36,215 nt of DNA from Acidobacteriota bacterium (GTDB taxonomy: Bacteria; Acidobacteriota; Thermoanaerobaculia; Gp7-AA8): contig JAFAOU010000014.1 of assembly GCA_019247495.1 (NCBI GenBank), positions 1-36,215 of the forward strand, written 5' to 3'. Both the position numbers and the translations under genes were made by a program. This document shows positions 29,903-36,215 of the stretch, piece after piece; within the stretch, counting starts at the first letter, position 1, and every line of letters begins with the position of its first letter. Under the pieces are notes generated by a model. That model had not been told where the DNA came from. It searched no databases and worked only from the letters and a program-made list of their open reading frames with translations.

Positions 29903-31285
29903 ATGTTTCACTCCGTCCGCGCGCGATTGACGCTCTGGTACACCGCCATTCTGGCGCTGGTGCTGATCATCTTCAGCGCGGTCAGTTACGTGCTGCTGGC
30001 ACGCGCGATTCGCGCGGAGAACGATGCTTCGCTGGCCGACACCGCTCATGAATTCGCGGCGGCCTTCGATCCCGCCGACCGTTCGCGCGGACGCGATGTG
30101 CTGCTCGATTTCCGCTACAGCGACCGCCAGATTCTGGTGTTGTCTCCAAAAGGCGAGGTCGTGGCAGGGTCGAACAAGATCGGACCGAAAGAGCAGGCGC
30201 GAATCCAGTCGTTCATCCGCGGCGGCGGCACCGGCTTCGCCACGATTCCGGGTGGAGAAGAGGGCGACGGGATTCGCATCATCGCCACTCCGATCAACGT
30301 GGTCGGAACGCGCTACACGGTGGTGGTGGCGCGCGACCTCAGCGAACAATCAGACCGGCTCGAAAGCGCCGCCCAAGCCGTTTCCTTCGGCATCCCGCTG
30401 GCGCTCGTCGTCGCCGCGGGGGGCGGATACCTCCTGGCCAGAAAGAGTTTTGCGCCGGTGACGACGATGAGCCTGAAGGCTCGCCAGATCGGAGCGGAGA
30501 CACTCGACGAACGGATCGAGATCGGCAACGAGCGCGATGAGCTGGGCTTCCTCGCGGCCACGCTCAACGGCCTGCTGGAACGCCTGCAACTCGCCTTCGA
30601 ATCGCAGCGGCGCTTCATGGCCGACGCGTCGCACGAGCTGCGGACGCCGATCGCGATCATCCAGGGCGAAGCGGACGTCGCTCTGGCGCGCGATCGCGAC
30701 GCGTCCGACTACCGCGACAGCATCGAGGTGATGCAGCGCGCCGCCCGCAAGCTGACGCGCATCGTGCAGAACCTCTTTCTCCTCGCGCGCGGCGATGCCG
30801 GCCGCTACCCGATCTCGATGTCGCGCTTTTATGTCGGCGACGTGGTCGGAGATTGCATGCGAGGCATGCGCAGCGTCGCGCAGGCGCGCGGCGTCGCGCT
30901 GAGTTGCTCGGCGCCGGAGGACATCGTCATCGTCGCCGATGAAGAGCTCATTCATCGCCTGGTCCTTAACCTCGTCGAGAACGCGGTGAAGTTCACGCAA
31001 CGCGGAGGAGAGGTCCACGTCAGCGTTCACTCCGGAGACGGGTCGTGCACGATCCGTGTGGCTGACACCGGGCCGGGCATCGCAGCCGCCGATCAGAGCC
31101 GGATCTTCGAACGTTTCTTCCGCGGAGACCGCGCCCGCCCGCAGGACGCGGGCGGCGCCGGCCTCGGCCTTCCAATCGCGCGATGGATCGCGGAAGTCCA
31201 CGGCGGCGAATTGCGCCTCGAACACTCCGATGCCCAGGGGACGACGTTTGCGGCCGTCCTCCCGGTGGATCGCCGGATTCCGTAA
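29903..31285 (+). CDS. Sensor histidine kinase (HAMP, HisKA, HATPase_c)
   Basis: Inner-membrane kinase of 460 residues. Membrane segment 1 is at about 12-34 and segment 2 at about 160-180. The periplasmic part between them is about 125 residues without a recognisable fold. A HAMP linker follows (FAPVTTMSLKARQIGAETLD), then the phospho-acceptor His244 in DASHELRTPIAIIQGEAD. The ATPase domain has the N-box HRLVLNLVENAVKFT, G1 VADTGPGIA, F-box IFERFFRG and G2 GGAGLGLPIA. The overall type is that of TctE/CusS-like kinases. No response regulator gene flanks it, so its partner is elsewhere. The barrel and porin genes start divergently 73 nt away. Confidence 0.93.
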   Translation: MFHSVRARLTLWYTAILALVLIIFSAVSYVLLARAIRAENDASLADTAHEFAAAFDPADRSRGRDVLLDFRYSDRQILVLSPKGEVVAGSNKIGPKEQARIQSFIRGGGTGFATIPGGEEGDGIRIIATPINVVGTRYTVVVARDLSEQSDRLESAAQAVSFGIPLALVVAAGGGYLLARKSFAPVTTMSLKARQIGAETLDERIEIGNERDELGFLAATLNGLLERLQLAFESQRRFMADASHELRTPIAIIQGEADVALARDRDASDYRDSIEVMQRAARKLTRIVQNLFLLARGDAGRYPISMSRFYVGDVVGDCMRGMRSVAQARGVALSCSAPEDIVIVADEELIHRLVLNLVENAVKFTQRGGEVHVSVHSGDGSCTIRVADTGPGIAAADQSRIFERFFRGDRARPQDAGGAGLGLPIARWIAEVHGGELRLEHSDAQGTTFAAVLPVDRRIP

Positions 31286-31407
31286 CCGTTCCGACGCCGC
31301 GTTCCGCGCCGATTCACCCCCTGTTTAATCCCGGCGGAGCACTCTGCCGCCGTGCACCCACTCTCCGCTTTTTCCACCCGGCGCTTTTCCTTTCCGCACT
31401 GACACCG

Positions 31408-32091
31408 ATGTTATTCATCATCGACTTTGATGGCACAGTCGCGCCGGCAGACACTGTCGACGCCCTTCTCGAGAAGTTCGCCGATCCTGACTGGCTCCGT
31501 ATCGAACGTGAGTGGGTCGAGGGGCGGATCAACTCCCGCCAATGCATGGCCGCCCAACTGGCGTTGATATCGGCCGGCGAGCTCACGCTGCGCACGTTCC
31601 TCGAAAGCGTAATGATCGATCCGGCGTTCGCCGAGTTCGTTCGCTATGTTTCTCCCTTCGCCGATCTGGCCATCGTCAGCGATGGTCTCGACTATCCGAT
31701 CGTGCACGCCATGCATAAGGCCGGTCTCTCCGTTCCTGTCTACGCGAACCGCACCGAATTTCGCGAATGCGGAGTCGGCCTCTCCTTCCCGTTCAGCAGA
31801 CCGTCATGCGCCGTCAACAGCGGCGTCTGTAAATGCAGCGTGGCGCAGACAGTCGATGCGGGACGCGGGCTGACTTCGGTGCTCATCGGCGACGGCCGCT
31901 CGGATCAATGCGTCGCCCATCAAGCAGACTTTGTCTTCGCGAAGGGCTCGCTCATCACCTACTGCCGCGACAATGGCATCCCCTACACGCCGTTCCAATC
32001 GTTCGCCGATGTTCTTGCGGCGATCAGGGCATGGCCGGTCGTACCTCAACCCCGCGCAAAGGAGCCGCAATGTCCGTTGGTAGTAGCGTAG
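31408..32091 (+). CDS. HAD-family phosphatase, MtnX/SerB-like
   Basis: A 227-residue HAD phosphatase likely to remove phosphate from a small metabolite. Motif I is IIDFDGTVAP (nucleophile Asp6, Asp8). Motif II is IVSDGLDYP (Ser91). Lys142 in NSGVCKCSVAQ acts as motif III. Motif IV is LIGDGRSDQC (Asp162, Asp166). The cap is a small helical insert (about 15-75), as in SerB and MtnX. It is the first gene of the operon running to the window edge and overlaps the aminotransferase gene by 22 nt. Its likely job is to make a phosphate-free amino alcohol or sugar building block for the pathway; the substrate is not readable. The start at 31408 begins motif I directly, and no Shine-Dalgarno is clear. 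Confidence 0.85.
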   Translation: MLFIIDFDGTVAPADTVDALLEKFADPDWLRIEREWVEGRINSRQCMAAQLALISAGELTLRTFLESVMIDPAFAEFVRYVSPFADLAIVSDGLDYPIVHAMHKAGLSVPVYANRTEFRECGVGLSFPFSRPSCAVNSGVCKCSVAQTVDAGRGLTSVLIGDGRSDQCVAHQADFVFAKGSLITYCRDNGIPYTPFQSFADVLAAIRAWPVVPQPRAKEPQCPLVVA

Positions 32092-33470
32092 ACGAGGTAT
32101 CGCCGCAGACTACGGATCTGCTGGAGAAAGACAGCCGCTACTGTTCTTATGGCGACACCGTTCATTACGCCGATCCGCCGAAGATCTTCGCGCGTTGCGA
32201 CGGCAGTTATCTCTTCGATGAGCGCAACACGCCCTATCTCGATCTGCAGATGTGGTATTCGGCCGTCAATTTCGGTTACAAGAACCGCCGGCTCAACGAT
32301 GCCCTGAAACGCCAGATCGACACGCTGCCCCAGCTGGCCTGCCAATATCTTCACAGTGAGAAGGTCGAGCTCGCCGAAGCACTCTGCAAGGTGATGAAAA
32401 CGCGCACCGGATTGAAGGGACGGGTCCATTTCAACGTCGGCGGCGCCCAGGCAGTGGAGGATTCGCTGAAGCTCGTGCGCAATGCCACCGGAAAGAGTCT
32501 GAACTTCGCGTTCATGGGTGGCTATCACGGCCGGACCCTCGGCGCGTCCGCCATCACGTCGAGCTATCGCTATCGCCGCCGTTTCGGACACTTTTCCGAC
32601 CGCGCGCAATTCATCCCATTCCCCTACTGCTTCCGTTGCCCTTACGATAAGAAGCCCGAAGACTGCGGCCTCTATTGCGTCCAGCAATTCGAAAAACTCT
32701 TCGATACTGAATATCACTCCGTCTGGGACAGCAAAGCCTCCCAATGCGAGTTCGCCGCGTTCTACATCGAACCGATTCAGGGAACAGGCGGCTACGTCAT
32801 CCCACCAAAGGGATATTTCGAGGAACTCTCCCGCGTTCTGCGCGAACGCGGCATCCTGATCGTCGTCGATGAGATCCAGATGGGCATTCATCGCACCGGA
32901 AAATTCTGGTCGTTCGAGCACTTCGGGCTCAAGCCGGATATCGTCGTCTTCGGAAAAGCGCTCACGAACGGACTGAATCCGCTTTCGGGTGTCTGGGCCC
33001 GCGAAGAGCTGATTTCGCCTCAGACATTTCCGCCCGGCTCCACACACTCGACCTTCTCATCCAACACACTGGGAACGGCAACGGCGCTCGAGGTCATGCG
33101 CATGGTTTCCGAGGACGACTACGAGGGCACCGTCAATGCGAAGGGCGCCTATTTCCTGTCGCGCTTGCAGGACCTCAAGACGAAATGGAAGATGGTCGGC
33201 GACGTCGGCGGCATCGGCCTGGCGCTGCGCATCGAGATGTGCGAGGCCGACGGCTTCACACCCAATCGAAAACTTACAGACGCGATTTTCGCCGAAGGGT
33301 TGAAAGGAGACATTCCGGCACGGGGCACGACGTACGGTCTTGTGCTCGATGTCGGTGGTTACTACAAGAACGTGTTCACGCTCGCCCCCTCCCTTCACAT
33401 CACGGACGACGAAATCGACCTCGGCCTGGAGCTTCTCGAATCGCTCTTCGAGCGCTGCGGCGCCTGCTGA
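32070..33470 (+). CDS. Class III PLP-dependent aminotransferase
   Basis: A 466-residue aminotransferase of the omega-amino-acid/GABA/ornithine group. The cofactor Lys296 lies in VVFGKALTNGLNPLSG. Asp267 in IVVDEIQMGIHRTGKFW pairs with the pyridine nitrogen. HFNVGGAQAVEDSLKLVR at 120-137 replaces the usual SGSEAVExAxK. GYHGRTLGASAIT at 151-163 is canonical, as is IEPIQGTGGYVIPP. Four Cys (187, 190, 199, 203) form CxxC-x8-CxxxC in the segment following IPFPY; related enzymes carry such cysteines too. The start at 32070 has GGAG 5 nt upstream and overlaps the phosphatase gene. It probably installs or removes an amine on the pathway intermediate. The amino donor is unknown. Confidence 0.9.
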   Translation: MSVGSSVDEVSPQTTDLLEKDSRYCSYGDTVHYADPPKIFARCDGSYLFDERNTPYLDLQMWYSAVNFGYKNRRLNDALKRQIDTLPQLACQYLHSEKVELAEALCKVMKTRTGLKGRVHFNVGGAQAVEDSLKLVRNATGKSLNFAFMGGYHGRTLGASAITSSYRYRRRFGHFSDRAQFIPFPYCFRCPYDKKPEDCGLYCVQQFEKLFDTEYHSVWDSKASQCEFAAFYIEPIQGTGGYVIPPKGYFEELSRVLRERGILIVVDEIQMGIHRTGKFWSFEHFGLKPDIVVFGKALTNGLNPLSGVWAREELISPQTFPPGSTHSTFSSNTLGTATALEVMRMVSEDDYEGTVNAKGAYFLSRLQDLKTKWKMVGDVGGIGLALRIEMCEADGFTPNRKLTDAIFAEGLKGDIPARGTTYGLVLDVGGYYKNVFTLAPSLHITDDEIDLGLELLESLFERCGAC

Positions 33471-33485
33471 GTTTTGATTGTATTT

Positions 33486-34355
33486 ATGCGCATAGGAATC
33501 CACGAAATCGCCCAGGATCGCCGTAAAACCGGCATCCTGCTCGTGCATGGGATCACCGGCTCGCCGGCCGAGATGAAACCGCTTGTGCGGAAGCTGATGG
33601 CCGAGGGATTCGACGTGGTTTGTCCGCCGCTCGCCGGGCATTGCTCGACTCTGGCCGAGCTCAAACAGACCCGGTGGCAGGATTGGTACAAGTCGCTGGA
33701 GACGGCCCTTGACGATCTTCGAACGCGCTGCGACACCGTCTTCGTTTCGGGATTATCGATGGGCGCATTGCTCGCCCTGAAATTGGCAGCCGAACATCCA
33801 GACGTAATTGGCGGCGTCGCCACATTGTCGGCGACATTCTTTTATGACGGCTGGAACGTTCCGCGGCTGCGCGAGAGATTCCTGCTTCCTCTGGCCATGT
33901 ATTCTCCGCTTCGCTTTCTATGGTCGTACCACGAGCCATCGCCATACGGAATCAAAGACGACCGCATCCGCGCGATGATCGACGCGGTATACCGCGGCCA
34001 GTGCGAGGGATCGCCGGAAAAGTACGGCTACTCCGAATTTCCAGGCGTCACCATCCGCGAGACCTTTCGTCTGATCACAGTGGCGAAGCGCGAACTGGCC
34101 GCGATCGTCGCGCCGCTGCTGATCGTTCATTCGACCGAGGACGATATGGCCAGTCTCAAGAACGCGGAGTTGCTCGCGGACCGCGTCTCATCGACGCTCG
34201 TCGAGAAGTTCTATGTCGATGATACCTATCACGTCCTCACGCTCGACAAACGGCGGGACGACGTCGCGGCGCGGGTCGCCGAATTCTTTGTAATGCTGCA
34301 CGAACGCCGAAGCACCGCAAGCGAACCGCAATTGGCCGCTATGGAGAGCGCATGA
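33486..34355 (+). CDS. Alpha/beta hydrolase, Est30-type carboxylesterase-like
   Basis: A 289-residue serine hydrolase. GILLVHGITGSPAEM at 16-30 supplies the oxyanion region. The nucleophile Ser91 is in VSGLSMGALLALKLA. The acid Asp219 or Asp220 is in HSTEDDMAS, and His249 in TYHVLTLD, a complete triad like that of Geobacillus Est30 esterases. No signal peptide was seen. It starts 15 nt after the aminotransferase stop; the ATG at 33486 is preferred to an in-frame TTG at 33474. Its stop overlaps the ACP start (ATGA). With an ACP next to it, a thioesterase or acyl-transfer role on an acyl-ACP is plausible, but that is inference. Confidence 0.85.
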   Translation: MRIGIHEIAQDRRKTGILLVHGITGSPAEMKPLVRKLMAEGFDVVCPPLAGHCSTLAELKQTRWQDWYKSLETALDDLRTRCDTVFVSGLSMGALLALKLAAEHPDVIGGVATLSATFFYDGWNVPRLRERFLLPLAMYSPLRFLWSYHEPSPYGIKDDRIRAMIDAVYRGQCEGSPEKYGYSEFPGVTIRETFRLITVAKRELAAIVAPLLIVHSTEDDMASLKNAELLADRVSSTLVEKFYVDDTYHVLTLDKRRDDVAARVAEFFVMLHERRSTASEPQLAAMESA

Positions 34356-34630
34356 CCTTGACGGAAACGCCATTCGAGAGAGTCCGGTCCGTACTGGCAA
34401 AGAAGTACTCGCTCGCAACCGACGCAATCACTCCTGAGTCGACTCTGGAAAGCCTCGGCCTCGACTCGCTCGACCTCATCGAGCTTCTGTTCGACGTCGA
34501 GGACGAGTTCGGAATTCGCATTCCGCAGGACGGCGGCGCGGCACTGAAGACCGCCACCATTCAGGACATCATCGACAGCATACAAAAGCTCGTTCCGGAA
34601 ACGCCGCCGGCTGTAGCCGCGAATGACTGA
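34352..34630 (+). CDS. Acyl carrier protein
   Basis: A 92-residue carrier with the phosphopantetheine site at Ser39 in ESLGLDSLDLIELL and the acidic helix DVEDEFGIRIP after it. It has a longer tail (PETPPAVAAND) than the fatty-acid AcpP and lies outside any fatty-acid cluster, so it is probably a dedicated carrier for this operon. It is coupled by ATGA overlap to the hydrolase and followed 5 nt later by the first DMT transporter. No adenylating, ketosynthase or acyltransferase gene is seen within the window; these could lie further right. Confidence 0.93.
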   Translation: MTLTETPFERVRSVLAKKYSLATDAITPESTLESLGLDSLDLIELLFDVEDEFGIRIPQDGGAALKTATIQDIIDSIQKLVPETPPAVAAND

Positions 34631-34635
34631 GTCCC

Positions 34636-34989
34636 ATGTCCACCCTGGCCACGGCCTTCTGGCTGAGCAACATCGTTCTCGATACGGCCGGCCATCTGTC
34701 ATTCAAAGCCGCGGCAGATAAAAAAGCGGCGGAGAGCGGATCGTGGCTGAGGATGTTGCACTCCGTCTATTTATGGATCGGCATCGCCTGTTTCTGTCTG
34801 GAGTTCGCAGTCTGGTTTGCGCTTCTGTCACTCATTCCGCTCTCGCAGGCGGTGCTGGTCGGCTCCATCAACATCGTCGTGCTGATGATCGCGGGACGGC
34901 TGCTGTTCCGCGAACGTCTCGACCGGCTGAGGGTCGGCGGCATGATTCTGATCGCGGCCGGCGTCGCGCTCGCGGGCGGCGCCATATGA
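34636..34989 (+). CDS. Small DMT-superfamily (EamA/ArnE-like) membrane protein, subunit 1
   Basis: A 117-residue protein with four membrane segments: about 5-22, 43-64, 72-88 (AVLVGSINIVVLMIAG) and 98-115 (VGGMILIAAGVALAGG). This is half the size of a normal EamA transporter and similar to the SMR or ArnE/ArnF subunits that flip undecaprenyl-phosphate-linked aminoarabinose. FRERLDRLRVGGM between segments 3 and 4 is the typical short loop of the group. Its stop overlaps the next gene's start (ATGA), and that gene encodes a similar four-segment protein, so a heterodimeric transporter is likely. Confidence 0.85.
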   Translation: MSTLATAFWLSNIVLDTAGHLSFKAAADKKAAESGSWLRMLHSVYLWIGIACFCLEFAVWFALLSLIPLSQAVLVGSINIVVLMIAGRLLFRERLDRLRVGGMILIAAGVALAGGAI

Positions 34990-35381
34990 CGCGCAGGCGG
35001 ATCGCGATTGGATTTTGCGCGCTTATTTTTATCGATACGTGGACCCAGATTTCGTTCAAGCTGGCGTCCCGGCAAACCGGCGAATTCATGATGAATTCGC
35101 ACTGGTTGCGAGCCGCAGCCGTCAGTCCATTCATCTACGCGGCCATTGCCGGCTACCTCGGCGCGTTTCTGGCGTGGATGACTCTTCTCGAACATGCTCC
35201 GGTGGGACCGGCGTTCGCCGCGTCTCATCTCGAAGTGGTGACCGTCCTCATGCTTTCGGTCCTCCTGTTCGGCGAGCACCTTACGGCCGCTAAATTGGCC
35301 GGCGCGGCCTGCATCGTCACGGGAATCATCATGCTCAGTCTCAGCGAAGCACGAGCGCCGCTGCCCGATCATCATGCGTGA
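34986..35381 (+). CDS. Small DMT-superfamily (EamA/ArnF-like) membrane protein, subunit 2
   Basis: A 131-residue partner of the preceding protein, with four membrane segments: about 6-22 (IAIGFCALIFIDTWTQI), 45-70, 76-98 and 100-116. The pattern GPAFAASHLEVVTVLMLSVL followed by FGEHLTAAKLAGAACIVTG matches the second half of EamA-type transporters. The start at 34986 overlaps the previous stop (ATGA); an upstream opening from 34743 is out of register with real gene borders. The stop lies 8 nt inside the next gene. The pair may flip a lipid-linked product made by the operon across the inner membrane. Confidence 0.85.
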   Translation: MTRRRIAIGFCALIFIDTWTQISFKLASRQTGEFMMNSHWLRAAAVSPFIYAAIAGYLGAFLAWMTLLEHAPVGPAFAASHLEVVTVLMLSVLLFGEHLTAAKLAGAACIVTGIIMLSLSEARAPLPDHHA

Positions 35382-36215
35382 CACCTGGCGGGAAGTTCCG
35401 CCGACCGCCGGCCTTCCTCTGCAGTGGCGCGATTTCGACCCGCGCCGCAAACGGCCGCCACTCGAAGAAGCACTGGCCGAATTTCTCGACGTGCCTTCCG
35501 TGCAGCTCGAATGTTCGGGCACGGCGGCGCTCGTGATCGCACTGACGACGCTCAAGCGGCACAGCATCAGGCGTTCGGTGATCATGCCGGCGTATACGTG
35601 TCCTCTGGTTGCGCTCGCCGTGCTGCATTGCGGCCTTAAACCTCTCTTGTGCGACCTCGAGCCCGGAACGTTTGAATTTCACGCGCCCGCGTTGGCGCGT
35701 TTATTCGGGAGCGATGTACTCGCAGTCATCGCCACACACCTCGGCGGACGCTTTTGCGACCTTGTGCCGGTGATGAGCGCCGCGCGCAGGTGCGGAGCCT
35801 TCGTCATCGAGGATGTGGCACAGTCGCTGGGCGCGTCACGGCGCGGCGTCAAAGCCGGGACGATGGGCGATATCGGCGTCTTCAGCCTGGCCGCTGGAAA
35901 AGGGCTGACGCTCTATGAGGGCGGGGCTCTTGTGACGAAGGATTCCGCATTGCGGGATGCGCTGCAGAAGACGAGCGCGGCGCTTGCGCCTGATAACGCG
36001 TCGTGGGAATGGCGGCGCTCGCTGCAATTGATCGGGTACGGATTGTTCTATCGTCCCTCGATGCTGCGGTTCGCGTACGGAACACCGTTGCGGCGGGCGT
36101 TGCGAAAAGGGCGAATGATCGAGGCGATCGGCGATGATTTCGCGTCGACAATTCCGCTCCATCGCGTCGGCGCCTTCCGGCGAAACGTCGGCGCGCGTGC
36201 GGCCGCGCGGCTACC
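35374..36215 (+). CDS. DegT/DnrJ/EryC1/StrS-type aminotransferase, 3' end beyond window
   Basis: An open frame of 280 codons that runs off the window. PLP-binding features: ECSGTAALVIAL at 46-57, IMPAYTCPLVALAVLHCG at 70-87, FVIEDVAQSLGAS at 143-155 (Asp147), and GDIGVFSLAAGKGLTLYEGG at 165-184, with the Schiff-base Lys176. This is the nucleotide-sugar aminotransferase fold, although some relatives act on other ketones; the GKGLTLYEGG variant differs from the classical KNLTTGEGG. The start at 35374 overlaps the transporter stop by 8 nt. It probably supplies an amino-sugar or amino-polyol building block for the operon. Full length would be about 370-400 residues. Confidence 0.88.
   Translation, partial: MRDTWREVPPTAGLPLQWRDFDPRRKRPPLEEALAEFLDVPSVQLECSGTAALVIALTTLKRHSIRRSVIMPAYTCPLVALAVLHCGLKPLLCDLEPGTFEFHAPALARLFGSDVLAVIATHLGGRFCDLVPVMSAARRCGAFVIEDVAQSLGASRRGVKAGTMGDIGVFSLAAGKGLTLYEGGALVTKDSALRDALQKTSAALAPDNASWEWRRSLQLIGYGLFYRPSMLRFAYGTPLRRALRKGRMIEAIGDDFASTIPLHRVGAFRRNVGARAAARL

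Overview
The window is GC-rich DNA (my impression is low to mid 60s % GC) with dense gene packing and many ATGA or TGATG stop/start overlaps. It looks like a piece of a chromosome from a Gram-negative, free-living heterotroph. It encodes a TolC/MFP/RND envelope-spanning pump, two outer-membrane beta-barrels and several secreted proteins. A GWxTD-domain protein, a family I associate mainly with Acidobacteriota, together with abundant dispersed intergenic repeats, makes an acidobacterial (Thermoanaerobaculia/Holophagae-like) or related soil lineage my best guess. That assignment is inference. No transposase, integrase, CRISPR array or phage gene was seen.

Layout. 332-4139 (minus): tryptophan 2,3-dioxygenase-like and RibBA (stop and start codons abutting), a GWxTD secreted protein and a small acidic protein. 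4226-8533 (plus): a complete BMP-type nucleoside ABC importer (lipoprotein, double ATPase, two permeases). 8643-11232 (minus): an acyl-CoA carboxylase alpha subunit lacking its biotin-carrier end, and a methylglutaconyl-CoA hydratase-like crotonase, suggesting leucine/acyl-CoA catabolism. 11303-13789 (minus): a secreted Kp43-like subtilase. 13891-13977: tRNA-Leu(CAA). 14301-15928 (minus): a small cysteine-rich exported protein and a short isopropylmalate-synthase-like enzyme. 16060-18116 (plus): a zinc metallopeptidase translationally coupled to an ATP-grasp (D-Ala-D-Ala ligase-like) enzyme. 18136-19339 (minus): a small membrane protein and a membrane-anchored methyltransferase. 19408-21451 (plus): exported peroxiredoxin, a 48-residue basic protein and a REC-EAL regulator. 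21402-27219 (minus): tolC-mfp-rnd efflux operon. 27298-29829 (minus): a 53-residue protein, a PstS-like periplasmic protein, a porin and a MetA-type beta-barrel. 29903-31285 (plus): an orphan histidine kinase. 31408 to the window end (plus): a tightly coupled operon of HAD phosphatase, class III aminotransferase, alpha/beta hydrolase, acyl carrier protein, two small DMT transporters and a DegT-type aminotransferase running off the edge.

Three themes stand out. First, gene borders carry hyphenated inverted repeats whose arms are tandem 7-mers (at least three unrelated 7-mers in one architecture). One straddles an ABC ATPase/permease junction and is translated into both proteins. Second, seven genes have a TAnnnT -10-like hexamer ending only 5-9 nt before the ATG and no Shine-Dalgarno, as expected for leaderless transcripts, while other genes have good Shine-Dalgarno sites. 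Third, two compact gene sets have no function I can name: the peptidase/ATP-grasp pair, and the aminotransferase/ACP/DMT operon, which I read as making and exporting an amino-modified, possibly lipid-linked, metabolite.

All family calls are from reading motifs by eye. No database search was run.
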